Shown here piece after piece: positions 1 through 8,126 of a stretch of DNA of 11,836 bases (position 1 is the first letter of the stretch; each line of letters begins with the position of its first letter). Origin of the DNA: Candidatus Poribacteria bacterium (GTDB lineage Bacteria > Poribacteria > WGA-4E > PCPOR2b); contig JAPUIP010000751.1 in assembly GCA_027296925.1 (NCBI GenBank), positions 1-11,836 on the forward strand, read 5' to 3'. The position numbers and the translations under genes are program-made. The notes beneath the pieces were generated by a model. That model saw only the letters and a list, made by a program, of their open reading frames with translations, ran no database searches and was not told the origin of the DNA.

Positions 1-1232
1 ATAATCTGATCGGTGAAGGCTATACGAGAAGCGAGGATTATCATAATGCGATTGCGCAATACAACAAAGCGCGACAACTGAACCCCGGTGACACAGATTC
101 AGTGCAGAATCTCGCACGCAGCTACAACAACCTCGGCGTGCAGTTAACGGGGGCGCACCGCTGGGAGGAGGCGATTGAAGCTTATCGTCAAGCCCGACAG
201 CTCATGCCGGAACTTGCCAGCGTAAAGACCAATCTCGAGGATTTGCATTGGAAGCGCGCGAATGTACTCCGTGAACAGGGAAATGTAGATTTGGCGATTC
301 AAGCGTATCGTGAACTGCTTGCGTTTCATCCAGAGGCGGTGGATGCCCATAGCCTGCTTGGGGAGCTGTACCTCCAAAAGCGCGACTATCCACAAGCGAT
401 TCGCGAGTTCAGAGCAGCTTTCGATGCAGATACGGATAACGCCCAAACGCGGCAAAATCTGATTACGATTTATCATCAGTACGGTCAGGTGCTCGACCGC
501 CAAAAACGTCACGACGAAGCGATTTCGCAGTTGCAGAGCGGGCTCGCGTTGGCGCCGGCGCACATCAACCTCCGACTAAGCCTCGCCGACGTCTACCAGC
601 ATGCCAATGACTTCGACAACTCGGGGGCCATGTTTGAAGAGATTTTGGAACTCGAACCCGACAATGTACAGGCGAAGGAAGGGCTTGTCAACCTTCACAT
701 TCGACGCGGGAACGTTTTTCTGAATCGGAAGAAATATACCGCCGCGCTGACGGCGTTTGAAAGTATCCCTGAATCCAATCGGAATGCCAGCATCCATGGC
801 ACCATTGGGTATCTCTACCTGATGAAGAAGCAACCGTTGAAAGCGGTGCCCGCTTTTGAAGCGGCGCTCGCCGATGACCCGCATGACAAAGTGGCTTACC
901 AAAATCTCCTGAGTATTGAATCGCAATTTGATGCGCAACTCGATCGGGTTGATGAACCGCAAACCGTCAAGAATAATCTCGCGTTTGTACGAAACAGCCT
1001 CGTGATTTGCCTGGTCGGTCGAGATGAACACCTCAAAGCGAAAGCCAAATACCGCGCTACGCTAGATCTCGCCCCGGAAGCTCCGGAGGTCAAAGCAGCG
1101 TTGATACACACTGGCATTCGTCTTGCTAAAGCATTCCAGGAAAAGGAATGGCCCAAAAATATGAAGGAGGTGATTCAGTGGATTCGGGAGCAAGAACCAC
1201 AAAACTCCGAGGTTAAGCAATTGGAGAATTGA
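1..1232 (+). CDS. TPR-repeat protein, 5'-truncated by window edge
   Basis: The 3' part of a tetratricopeptide-repeat protein. The frame is open from base 3 with no stop before TGA at 1230-1232, giving about 409 visible residues. The GTG at 102 is not a convincing start, because TPR-like sequence (a GYxxSEDYxxAIAQYNKARQLNP unit) runs straight through from the left edge. Successive helix-turn-helix units follow, recognisable by A-x-x-x-F/Y and P-spaced patterns, for example around EEAIEAYRQARQLMP, DLAIQAYRELLAFHP and KAVPAFEAALADDP. The last 120 residues are less regular and end in a charged tail. No catalytic domain or membrane segment is visible in this part, so a scaffold role is the only inference. 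It is followed after 45 bp by the TPR-lytic transglycosylase gene and may be co-transcribed with it. The N-terminus (signal peptide, anchor or enzymatic domain) lies outside the window. Confidence 0.85.
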   Translation, partial: NLIGEGYTRSEDYHNAIAQYNKARQLNPGDTDSVQNLARSYNNLGVQLTGAHRWEEAIEAYRQARQLMPELASVKTNLEDLHWKRANVLREQGNVDLAIQAYRELLAFHPEAVDAHSLLGELYLQKRDYPQAIREFRAAFDADTDNAQTRQNLITIYHQYGQVLDRQKRHDEAISQLQSGLALAPAHINLRLSLADVYQHANDFDNSGAMFEEILELEPDNVQAKEGLVNLHIRRGNVFLNRKKYTAALTAFESIPESNRNASIHGTIGYLYLMKKQPLKAVPAFEAALADDPHDKVAYQNLLSIESQFDAQLDRVDEPQTVKNNLAFVRNSLVICLVGRDEHLKAKAKYRATLDLAPEAPEVKAALIHTGIRLAKAFQEKEWPKNMKEVIQWIREQEPQNSEVKQLEN

Positions 1233-1277
1233 AATAGAACTGGTATTCGATGTTGTTTTCGACTCCACTGTGATGAT

Positions 1278-3488
1278 ATGATCGGAAAAGCCCCGTCTGC
1301 TCTCTTGCTACTGCTGTCTATTTTTGTCGGTTCTTGTATAACCTCACATACGCCTGCGGATTCCGCTTTTACAGATGCCCTTGTGTTGGTCGAGGAGAGA
1401 AACTATGCACAGGCGGCTGAGCGCCTGGAAACGCTACTCAAAGCCCTGCCCGGAAAGCTCCCTCCGGAACAACAGGGGATGCGCCACGTTCTCGCCTACT
1501 GCTATGAGAAACAGAAGAAATGGGCGGAAGCGGTTGAGCATTATCAGCAGGCGGTTTTGCCGACTTACGACCTGGCGGATTACGCCATCTACCGTCTGGC
1601 AACATCGTATGGTCAGATGGAAGATTATCCAAATGCTGTCATCTGGTATCAACGTTTGATTGATGCGTATCCGCAGAGTTTCCATCTCGCAAAAGCAAAG
1701 TATAGACTCGCCAAAGCATATCAGGAGCAGAGCGATTATGCCAGGGCGGTGGAGGGATTTTCAGCACTCATTGCCGATTCGAAAAACGGGTATGTTCGGC
1801 AGGCAATGTATGAAATCGCAAAGGCGTATGAAGGCCTGGAAAACTGGAAAGAAGCTCAACTCACCTACCAACGGCTGATTGATGCAAACGCCGCTGATGG
1901 GATTGCGAAGGATGCACTTGAGGGTATTCAGAAACTCATCAAAGCACATCCGGAGCTTCCAATCACTCGCAGTCAACACATGAGCCACGGCATGGTTCTG
2001 TATAATCACGGGAAGTGGAAACAATCTCGCGCGGCGTTTCGCAAAGTTGTGACCGACGATCGGGACAAATTGCCGGGGCGTGCCACCTACTATATTGGGC
2101 GTTCGTACTACCGCCAGCGTAAATATGATTCGGCGATCAAAACATACAGCCAAATCGTCTCCCGCTATCCCGCCAGTGGCTATCTCACGCGAGCGCTTTA
2201 TCAAACGACGCTCTGCTATCGCCGTCAGGGAAAACCGGAACTCGCTCAAAAACATCTGAAGGCTTTTATCGAAAACTATAACTGGAGCGCGCTTGCGGAT
2301 AACGCGCAATATGACCTCGGTTGGGTACAGGAAAACCAAAAGCAGTCCGACAAAGCGATTGCCTCCTATCGTCGTCTGACGCGCAAATACCGTCATAGCG
2401 ACTTTGCGCCCCAAGCGTATTGGCGAATCGGCTGGATTCAGTTCAAGAATAAACGATACGCGGAAAGTGTTCAAACCTTCGCGCTGCTGATGAAGCTTTT
2501 TCCAAAGGACAGCTTTGCCATGGCGGCGCACTTCTGGATGGCAAAAAGCTATGAACGCCAGAACCAGTGGAAAGCGGCGGAGAAGATATACAGCGAAATC
2601 GTGGAGGTGAATCATTGGTATTACAGCAGCCGGGCAAAGGAACAGCTTAAGCGTCGCGCAGCCCAAAAGCAGCTGGACACAACGCCGGGGGTTCTGGCTC
2701 AAACCCGCGCTCGCGTTATTCCTGACAGCCCGATCTGGAAAGATATTGGATCTCAGAAAACGCATCGTGTAGACAAGTTGATGCGGTTGAAGCTATTTGA
2801 GGATGCGGTAACGGAAATCAAAGGGACGATTCGAACCGATCGATCCAACCGGCAAGATAGCTATTACAACCTTGTCCTCTGCTACCAGAAACTCCAGAAA
2901 TTTCAGGAAGCGCATCGATATGCGGATAAGCTGTCAAAATTCCAATCCCTGCGTGATGAAAACCAGGCCATTCCGCTGGAACTCTACCAACTCCTTTATC
3001 CGGTCTACTATACGGATATTGTCGGAAAGCATTCGAGACAATACGAAATCGACCCCATGTTTGTCGCCTCAATGATTCGGGAAGAAAGCCGTTATAATGC
3101 CGAAATTGTCTCTTGGGCGGGTGCTTTGGGGCTCATGCAGATTATGCCCGCAACCGGGCGTGAACTGGCGCGTCAGCTCAAAATCCGCCGGTTTCGCCGG
3201 GACATGCTCTTTGATCCGGAAATCAACATTCAGATGGGCGTATGGTATATGAAAGATCTGATGGACCGATTTGAAAATAACCACGCCCTGGTTGCGGGGG
3301 CATACAACGCTGGCCCCGGTCGCATGCAACGCTGGGTACGTGAAATGGACATCTCCGATTTGGATGAGTTCATTGAAGATATTCCGATTGCCGAAACGCG
3401 CCGTCATATCAAAAAAGTCCTTGATAGCTATTACATCTATCAGGAGCTTTACGCGAAACCAGATCCAGCCCCCACCGAAAAATTGTAG
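1278..3488 (+). CDS. Lipoprotein with TPR arm and C-terminal SLT lytic transglycosylase domain
   Basis: Predicted murein lytic transglycosylase (736 aa) that would cleave the MurNAc-GlcNAc bond of peptidoglycan with 1,6-anhydro product formation. Residues 1-20 form a lipoprotein-type signal: Lys4, a run of leucines, then VGSC with the lipidated Cys at 20. Residues from about 25 to 460 are many TPR/Sel1-like helical pairs, with a further TPR-like pair near 525-560. The SLT domain occupies about 585-715. Its catalytic Glu is Glu603 in the MIREES motif, followed by GALGLMQIMPATG (615-627) and AYNAGPGR (675-682), all hallmarks of family 1 (Slt70/MltC-like) transglycosylases. The layout resembles soluble Slt70, which also has a long alpha-helical arm, but this one is lipid-anchored and its arm is TPR-like. 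The ATG at 1278 has only a weak ribosome site; it is chosen because it gives an intact signal peptide. Function is firm; partners are unknown. Confidence 0.92.
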   Translation: MIGKAPSALLLLLSIFVGSCITSHTPADSAFTDALVLVEERNYAQAAERLETLLKALPGKLPPEQQGMRHVLAYCYEKQKKWAEAVEHYQQAVLPTYDLADYAIYRLATSYGQMEDYPNAVIWYQRLIDAYPQSFHLAKAKYRLAKAYQEQSDYARAVEGFSALIADSKNGYVRQAMYEIAKAYEGLENWKEAQLTYQRLIDANAADGIAKDALEGIQKLIKAHPELPITRSQHMSHGMVLYNHGKWKQSRAAFRKVVTDDRDKLPGRATYYIGRSYYRQRKYDSAIKTYSQIVSRYPASGYLTRALYQTTLCYRRQGKPELAQKHLKAFIENYNWSALADNAQYDLGWVQENQKQSDKAIASYRRLTRKYRHSDFAPQAYWRIGWIQFKNKRYAESVQTFALLMKLFPKDSFAMAAHFWMAKSYERQNQWKAAEKIYSEIVEVNHWYYSSRAKEQLKRRAAQKQLDTTPGVLAQTRARVIPDSPIWKDIGSQKTHRVDKLMRLKLFEDAVTEIKGTIRTDRSNRQDSYYNLVLCYQKLQKFQEAHRYADKLSKFQSLRDENQAIPLELYQLLYPVYYTDIVGKHSRQYEIDPMFVASMIREESRYNAEIVSWAGALGLMQIMPATGRELARQLKIRRFRRDMLFDPEINIQMGVWYMKDLMDRFENNHALVAGAYNAGPGRMQRWVREMDISDLDEFIEDIPIAETRRHIKKVLDSYYIYQELYAKPDPAPTEKL

Positions 3489-3519
3489 CAGATGAAAAGC
3501 TGTAAAGAGGACAATCTAC

Positions 3520-3774
3520 ATGCGCCGTGGCAAAACGAATGTGTTTGCGATTACAGAGACTGAGGACCAGGTCGAAAGCGCACCGATTGAGCAACAGACC
3601 GAATCTGAGGCTGAATTTCAATTGGAACGGCTCCAGCAAGTTCAAGGCCTCAGAGAGGACCTTGATCACCTCACACAAGTGCAAATCGATCTGGTTCAGA
3701 TGATGCAAGCGTTTCAGATGACAATTGAGCAAAAGTTAGATGCGATCTTGCAACAGTCGGAAGGCGGAAGGTGA
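3520..3774 (+). CDS. Small acidic coiled-coil protein, unknown function
   Basis: An 84-residue protein that I do not recognise. The first 30 residues are polar and acidic (a basic MRRGK start, then many Glu/Gln), and residues about 30-80 have heptad-like spacing of Leu, Val, Ile and Met, which predicts a long amphipathic helix or coiled coil. No signal peptide, cysteine or membrane segment is present, so it should be cytoplasmic. The start is supported by AGAGGA at 3506-3511, 8 nt before ATG. It sits 31 bp after the transglycosylase gene and 35 bp before a TPR membrane protein, so it is probably in their operon. A docking or oligomerising partner for a neighbouring TPR protein is a reasonable guess, nothing more. 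Confidence 0.72.
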   Translation: MRRGKTNVFAITETEDQVESAPIEQQTESEAEFQLERLQQVQGLREDLDHLTQVQIDLVQMMQAFQMTIEQKLDAILQQSEGGR

Positions 3775-3798
3775 TACATAATTTGCTCCTGACTCGAA

Positions 3799-3803
3799 AG
3801 GAG
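3799..3803 (+). promoter_or_regulatory. Strong Shine-Dalgarno site of the TPR membrane protein
   Basis: AGGAG lies 6 nt upstream of the ATG at 3810, and the run from 3799 to 3809 matches most of the anti-Shine-Dalgarno complement. It fixes the start of the downstream gene. Confidence 0.75.
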
Positions 3804-3809
3804 AGGTGA

Positions 3810-4808
3810 ATGTCAAGTAGCCGAGAAGCCGTTGAACTCTATAATCACGGGCTAAGTCTGGCAAAACAGAATCGATACAGGGAGGCAATTCAGCTACTCG
3901 CCGAAGCGACCGAAGTGGATGCAGACTACGTCAACGCTTACAACGTCCTCGGAAAGGCCTACATGCAGGAGGGAAGCGTGCGAGAAGCACGAGAGGCCTG
4001 GATGGAAGTGTTGAGACGTGATCCCTTTAACACGACTGCAATGAAGTGCCTGGACGCTTCCTATCCAAAGCCGTTTTGGGAACGCTTCCAAAGTATCATT
4101 TTGGTTGCCACACTGGTCGGCATGTTTGGCTTGCTCGGCGCCATCCTGTTTAGCGTTAATCGGTTAGCCGGTCAGTTTGATATGCGCCTAAGGTCGCTAG
4201 AGGAAAAATCGAATGCGCTTTCGCTTGATACCTCCAGACGGTCTCCATTCCGAAACGCGCCGGCCCCGACAACCACAGAGAAGGGTAGCACGGAGGGATT
4301 GGGAGAAGCGGCTCCGCCGGAAAATGCGAACGCTGTGCCTACTGGCGATTCAAATGGCCTCACCCCTCCTTCTGGGCCGATTGATGTTCCTCTCACGTTT
4401 ATTGAGTCTACCGCCAACAATAGCCACGCCACATCTCAAAAAGACTCAGATGGCGCAGGTTCAGCGTCCACGGATGCTGCGAAGCGCTCTCAGCCTGTCA
4501 TTTCACAGCCATCCCCACGCCCGACGCCCAGCATACTGACAACGATTTCCGAGGCCGATGCGCAATTCAAGAATGGGATGGCCCTCTACGAGCGAGGCAC
4601 GTATCCAGAAGCATTAGAGAAGTTTCAAGCAATCGCCCAATCCGGACTATCGCATCGGTATCTGATTGGTGGCGCCCATTACTGGGCGGGGGTGTGCTAC
4701 GTCAAGTTAGGGCAGCCGCAGAAAGCACTTGCTGCATTTCAAAAAGTTACCGATGCAAACAGTTATAAATACCAGGACGCCCAGAAAGAAATTGAGAAAA
4801 TTCAGTGA
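3810..4808 (+). CDS. TPR / single-membrane-span / TPR protein
   Basis: A 332-residue protein with three parts. Residues about 3-75 are two TPR units (AVELYNHGLSLAKQ..., then VNAYNVLGKAYMQ... ending RRDPFN). Residues about 95-116 are one hydrophobic membrane span, followed by a short charged helix (117-138). Residues about 140-240 are a low-complexity linker rich in Ser, Pro, Thr, Ala and Gly, as in periplasm-spanning proteins. Residues 246-332 are a second TPR pair (AQFKNGMALYERGTYPEALEKF and HYWAGVCYVKLGQPQKALAAF), similar in style to the C-terminal TPRs of YbgF/CpoB. An envelope-spanning scaffold with one TPR module on each side of the inner membrane is the likely reading; orientation cannot be settled by charge. 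It is the last gene of the TPR/SLT cluster, with 50 bp to the next start. The exact function is unknown. Confidence 0.85.
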   Translation: MSSSREAVELYNHGLSLAKQNRYREAIQLLAEATEVDADYVNAYNVLGKAYMQEGSVREAREAWMEVLRRDPFNTTAMKCLDASYPKPFWERFQSIILVATLVGMFGLLGAILFSVNRLAGQFDMRLRSLEEKSNALSLDTSRRSPFRNAPAPTTTEKGSTEGLGEAAPPENANAVPTGDSNGLTPPSGPIDVPLTFIESTANNSHATSQKDSDGAGSASTDAAKRSQPVISQPSPRPTPSILTTISEADAQFKNGMALYERGTYPEALEKFQAIAQSGLSHRYLIGGAHYWAGVCYVKLGQPQKALAAFQKVTDANSYKYQDAQKEIEKIQ

Positions 4809-4844
4809 AATCAGTCAGATGGCGTTGTCCATCAAAGCGAGTAG

Positions 4845-4850
4845 AAAGGA
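4845..4850 (+). promoter_or_regulatory. Ribosome binding site that sets the start of the isomerase gene
   Basis: AAAGGA ends 8 nt before the ATG at 4859. An upstream in-frame GTG at 4805 overlaps the stop of the previous gene (GTGA), but it would add 18 basic residues that look unlike the barrel start. The 4859 start is therefore preferred. Confidence 0.7.
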
Positions 4851-4858
4851 AAATTTCG

Positions 4859-5656
4859 ATGAAACACACAATCGGCTGTACAACTCGTCCTTATGCTTCA
4901 CTCACATTCGCGGAAGCGTGTGAACAGATTACGGCTGCTGGCTATACCGACGTCGCGGTCTTCGCCACCGCCGGTAAGGTGCCGGTCAGGGCCGATAGCA
5001 CGGCGGCAGAAGTCGCGTCAAGCCGTCAGATCGCTGCGGATGCCGGATTGACACCCTCGATGCTAATCGGCAGCACAAAGTTGAATCTTGGGCTGGAGGA
5101 AGCCGTTGAGGATTACCGGCGGCTGATCGACAATGCCGCCGCGCTCGGCACAAAGTGGCTGCTCGATTGCGGTACGGGGAACGATGCGCACTACGCGGAC
5201 TACTTCGAGCTGATGCGCCGGACCGTACCACACGCGGCGTCGGCTGGCGTCAACATCACACTCAAACCGCACGGTGGTATGACGCTTACGATTGCAGATC
5301 TGATCAAGGCCTACGATGAAGTGAACCATCCGGCCTTTGGCCTCTGCTATGATCCAGGCAACATCATCTACTACACCAAAGGTGAACTCCGCCCAGAAAC
5401 TGATGTGGCCTCCGTGGCGTCGAGGGTGACGACGGCGATTATCAAGGATTGCGTGGTCGAAAACGGCAAACCGGATGTGATGGTGACGCCGGGCGACGGG
5501 TTGGTCGATTTTGAGAAGGTCCTCGGTAGGCTTGTCGCCGGCGGGTTTGACGGTCCGCTATATGTCGAGTGCGTCGGTGGGACAACCTTAGACGAAATCA
5601 ATCAGAACGTGGGGGCGACACTGAGATTCGTCGGTGATATCCTTGCGGAGGCGTGA
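4859..5656 (+). CDS. Sugar phosphate isomerase/epimerase family TIM-barrel protein
   Basis: A 265-residue protein of the xylose isomerase-like TIM-barrel (AP endonuclease 2 type) superfamily, whose members isomerise or epimerise sugars, keto-sugars or inositol derivatives with a divalent metal. Visible motifs in order are LKPHGG (His138) on a central strand, CYDPGN (Asp165, Asn168), IKDC (196-198), GDGLVDF (from Gly212) and YVECVGG (Glu237). This order of His, Asp, Lys/Asp, and a terminal Glu is the usual arrangement of metal and substrate ligands in the family. Length is normal for the family (250-290 aa). No signal peptide, so cytoplasmic. It is followed after 19 bp by the first of two MFS transporters, which suggests uptake and conversion of one carbohydrate-like compound, but the substrate cannot be inferred. 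AP endonuclease activity is unlikely given the missing full set of nuclease ligands. Confidence 0.85.
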   Translation: MKHTIGCTTRPYASLTFAEACEQITAAGYTDVAVFATAGKVPVRADSTAAEVASSRQIAADAGLTPSMLIGSTKLNLGLEEAVEDYRRLIDNAAALGTKWLLDCGTGNDAHYADYFELMRRTVPHAASAGVNITLKPHGGMTLTIADLIKAYDEVNHPAFGLCYDPGNIIYYTKGELRPETDVASVASRVTTAIIKDCVVENGKPDVMVTPGDGLVDFEKVLGRLVAGGFDGPLYVECVGGTTLDEINQNVGATLRFVGDILAEA

Positions 5657-5675
5657 GAATTCACCCCTTGAAATT

Positions 5676-6884
5676 ATGTCAAATACGTCCAACCCTTCTC
5701 CTCGTAAACTACTCTATTTTCTCACGTTTGTCCATACTACCATTGATTCCTACGCCACGGTCTTACCGCACCTGTTACCTCTACTCCTGGAAAAACTTGC
5801 GTCTCAAGCCGCTGCGAGGAACAGCCTTGCGGGGATTTTAATCTCCGTTTACAGCCTTTTTAGCTCACTCGGTCAAGTGCTCTTCGGCTGGTTAGCGGAC
5901 CGGATCAAGACAATTCATTTCCTGACTTTTGGCGTTGGGCTGACCGCTGTCTGTCTGAGCTTGTTGGGTATGGCTCATTCGCTCTTTTTAGTGCTTCTGT
6001 TACTGGCAATTGGGGGGGCCGGCGTCGCGGCATTTCATCCGCAAGCCACCGCCCAAGCCGCTGCGCTCGCTAAACACAATCGGGGCTTCGGCGTATCGCT
6101 GTTTTTGACCGGCGGGAACATTGGGAGAGCTGCGGGGCCGCTAGGGATCATGCTGTTTCTGTATCGCTATGGGCTTGAATGGATGGCATGGTTCATGATC
6201 CCCGGACTTCTCATCACCCTACTGATACCGAGAATATTGAAGGCTACTCATACCGAGTCGCAAGAGGCGATTGGCGCACCGGTCTTACCTGAGCAGCAGA
6301 AAGCGCTTTGGAGCGCGATTTTTCCGCACCTGCGTCCCCTCCTTGTGCTCTACCTGATTGCCGTCATCCGGACGATAACGACACTTGGACTGGAAAACTT
6401 CCTTTCGCTGTATCTGTATGACCAGCAGTATTCGAACCTCGCGCGGTCGGGTGTCATCGCTCTTTTCATATTCGCGGGGGCCGTAGGCATCATGATCGGC
6501 GGCTCGCTTTCAGATCGAATCAACCGCTACAGGCTGCTGCTCTTCTCTTTGCTTGTTGCGCCGCCCTTGCTATACTTCTCGTTGCATCGTACCGGCGGGT
6601 TGTTTCTGATCTTACTTTTTTTCGGGAATGTCGTTCTCTCCAGTTCAATCACAGTCAATATCGTTTTAGCCCAACAGTTGCTTCCCAAAAATGAGAGCAT
6701 CGCTTCCAGCTTTATGATGGGCGCGGCATGGGGCGTTGGCGGATTGTTGAACACCCCGGTGGGTATGCTCGCAGATCGATTTGGTTTGGCGAATGTTTTG
6801 GACGGATTGGTGATGCTTCCGTTGGTGGCAGCTTTCCTGATGATCTTGCTTCCTGAAATGCGAAGGATAACACAGAAAAGGTGA
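5676..6884 (+). CDS. MFS transporter, Fsr (fosmidomycin resistance)-like, copy 1
   Basis: A 402-residue inner-membrane transporter with about 12 hydrophobic segments. The motif-A loop after the second span reads GWLADR (71-76). AAFHP (118-122), the GGNIGRAAGP stretch (146-155) and IVLAQQLLP in the C-terminal half closely follow the pattern of E. coli Fsr (SSVFHPE, GGNFGSSLGP, LVYAQELLP), so a drug/metabolite proton-coupled exporter of that family is the best analogue. The actual substrate is unknown. The start at 5676 is chosen because the tandem copy begins with nearly the same sequence (MSNxSNxSPRK); a longer frame from GTG 5634 would overlap the upstream gene by 23 bp. No strong ribosome site precedes 5676, so translation may be coupled to the isomerase. 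The second copy begins 18 bp downstream. Confidence 0.88.
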   Translation: MSNTSNPSPRKLLYFLTFVHTTIDSYATVLPHLLPLLLEKLASQAAARNSLAGILISVYSLFSSLGQVLFGWLADRIKTIHFLTFGVGLTAVCLSLLGMAHSLFLVLLLLAIGGAGVAAFHPQATAQAAALAKHNRGFGVSLFLTGGNIGRAAGPLGIMLFLYRYGLEWMAWFMIPGLLITLLIPRILKATHTESQEAIGAPVLPEQQKALWSAIFPHLRPLLVLYLIAVIRTITTLGLENFLSLYLYDQQYSNLARSGVIALFIFAGAVGIMIGGSLSDRINRYRLLLFSLLVAPPLLYFSLHRTGGLFLILLFFGNVVLSSSITVNIVLAQQLLPKNESIASSFMMGAAWGVGGLLNTPVGMLADRFGLANVLDGLVMLPLVAAFLMILLPEMRRITQKR

Positions 6885-6902
6885 AGACGCTCGCACGCTG
6901 AA

Positions 6903-8111
6903 ATGATGTCAAACGCCTCCAATTTTTCCCCGCGCAAACAGCTTTTTTTGCTGACGTTTGCCCACGCGGTCGTTGACACTTACTCCACAACATTACCGCA
7001 CCTCCTGCCGCTGCTGTTTAGAAAGCTGGTATCTCAAACGGCGTCCTGGGGGAGCCTCGCAGGACAACTGATTGCCATTTCTGGTGTCTTCAATTCCCTC
7101 AGCCAGGTCATCTTCGGTCGACTGGCTGATCGGGCGAAGATCGTTCACTTCTTGTCCGTCGGTGTTGCACTTCCGGCGATTTGCACGAGTTTGTTGGGCA
7201 TTGTACCCTCTATTCCCCTGCTGATGCTGTTGATGGTGACCGGCGGGATGGGCGCTGCAGCATTTCATCCCCCGGCTGCTGTTCAGGCGGCGACACTTGC
7301 CAAACAGGGAAGGGGCTTCGGGGTCGCGCTATTTATTACGGGAGGTAACGTCGGACAGGCAGTTGGCCCATTCTGCATCATGTTGTTTCTAAACCGTTAC
7401 GGATTGGAGCGACTGGTGTGGTGTATGATTCCTGGAATTCTGATCGCGTTGCTGGTCGCCAAAACGCTGAGCGTTCGACCTTCCATAACCGCTGCGTCGC
7501 CACAAGGAAGTATTGGTGCACCGGCTTTGCCTCAGAAAAAGGAACAACTGTGGCAGGTCATCCGTCCCCAACTGCGAACCCTCATTGTGCTCTACCTGAT
7601 CACGACGTTGAGGACAGTAACAACGGTTGGGGTGCTCAACTTCCTTTCGCTGTACCTGGATCAGCAGCAATACTCGACCATTGCACGCTCGGCGGTCCTG
7701 TCTCTTTTCATATTCGCCGGTTCAATGGGCATCATGACCGGCGGATGGCTTCCGGATCGGATTAACCGTTATGACTTACTACTTTTTTCCTTGATTGCCG
7801 CGCCGCCGATTCTATACGCTTCGCTGCATAGCACAGGGATTCTCTTTCTGATCCTGCTCTTTTTGGGGAATATGATCCTCTCTAGCTCAATCACGGTCAA
7901 TATCGTTTTGGCCCAGCAACTGCTTCCGGAAAATGAAAGCCTGGCGTCCAGCCTCATGATGGGGGCTGCATGGGGGATGGCGGGGATGTTGAATTATCCG
8001 GTGGGTATACTTGCCGATCGCGTTGGGTTGCCGAACCTGTTGGACGGCCTGGTGTTGCTGCCATTGGTGACCGCGTTCTTGATGATCTTTCTGAAACGCG
8101 ATTGGAAGTAA
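6903..8111 (+). CDS. MFS transporter, Fsr-like, copy 2 (tandem paralogue)
   Basis: A 402-residue transporter collinear with the preceding gene and identical to it at roughly 60% of residues by eye, from the N-terminal SPRK block to the last membrane span. Shared signature blocks are GRLADR (72-77), AAFHP, GGNVGQAVGP, LFIFAG and a nearly unchanged ITVNIVLAQQLLP segment. The main differences are a longer central loop (about 4 residues, near 208-222), and a shorter C-terminus lacking the basic tail of copy 1. Two ATGs in tandem (6903 and 6906) precede SNASN; either could start translation. The 18-bp gap to copy 1 and 15-bp gap to bioD put it inside an operon. The pair arose by tandem duplication and then diverged, which suggests two related substrates or a heteromeric pair; both are inference. 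Confidence 0.88.
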   Translation: MMSNASNFSPRKQLFLLTFAHAVVDTYSTTLPHLLPLLFRKLVSQTASWGSLAGQLIAISGVFNSLSQVIFGRLADRAKIVHFLSVGVALPAICTSLLGIVPSIPLLMLLMVTGGMGAAAFHPPAAVQAATLAKQGRGFGVALFITGGNVGQAVGPFCIMLFLNRYGLERLVWCMIPGILIALLVAKTLSVRPSITAASPQGSIGAPALPQKKEQLWQVIRPQLRTLIVLYLITTLRTVTTVGVLNFLSLYLDQQQYSTIARSAVLSLFIFAGSMGIMTGGWLPDRINRYDLLLFSLIAAPPILYASLHSTGILFLILLFLGNMILSSSITVNIVLAQQLLPENESLASSLMMGAAWGMAGMLNYPVGILADRVGLPNLLDGLVLLPLVTAFLMIFLKRDWK

Positions 8112-8126
8112 ACAGGGTGAATAGGT

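Noticed and set aside
102..104. GTG as the start of the first TPR gene
   Set aside because: The same frame is open to the left edge and encodes TPR-like sequence without interruption, so the true start lies outside the window.
1761..2765. Long open frame of 334 codons on the - strand
   Set aside because: It lies antisense to the TPR arm of the transglycosylase gene, its product has no recognisable motif, and the + strand frame has clear family signatures throughout.
4805..4858. Earlier GTG start for the sugar isomerase, overlapping the previous stop as GTGA
   Set aside because: It would add 18 residues rich in Arg and Lys ahead of the barrel start, and a good ribosome site points to the ATG at 4859. 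Translational coupling through the overlap cannot be fully excluded.
5634..5675. Earlier GTG start for the first transporter
   Set aside because: It overlaps the isomerase gene and adds 14 residues absent from the tandem copy, whose N-terminus aligns with a start at 5676.
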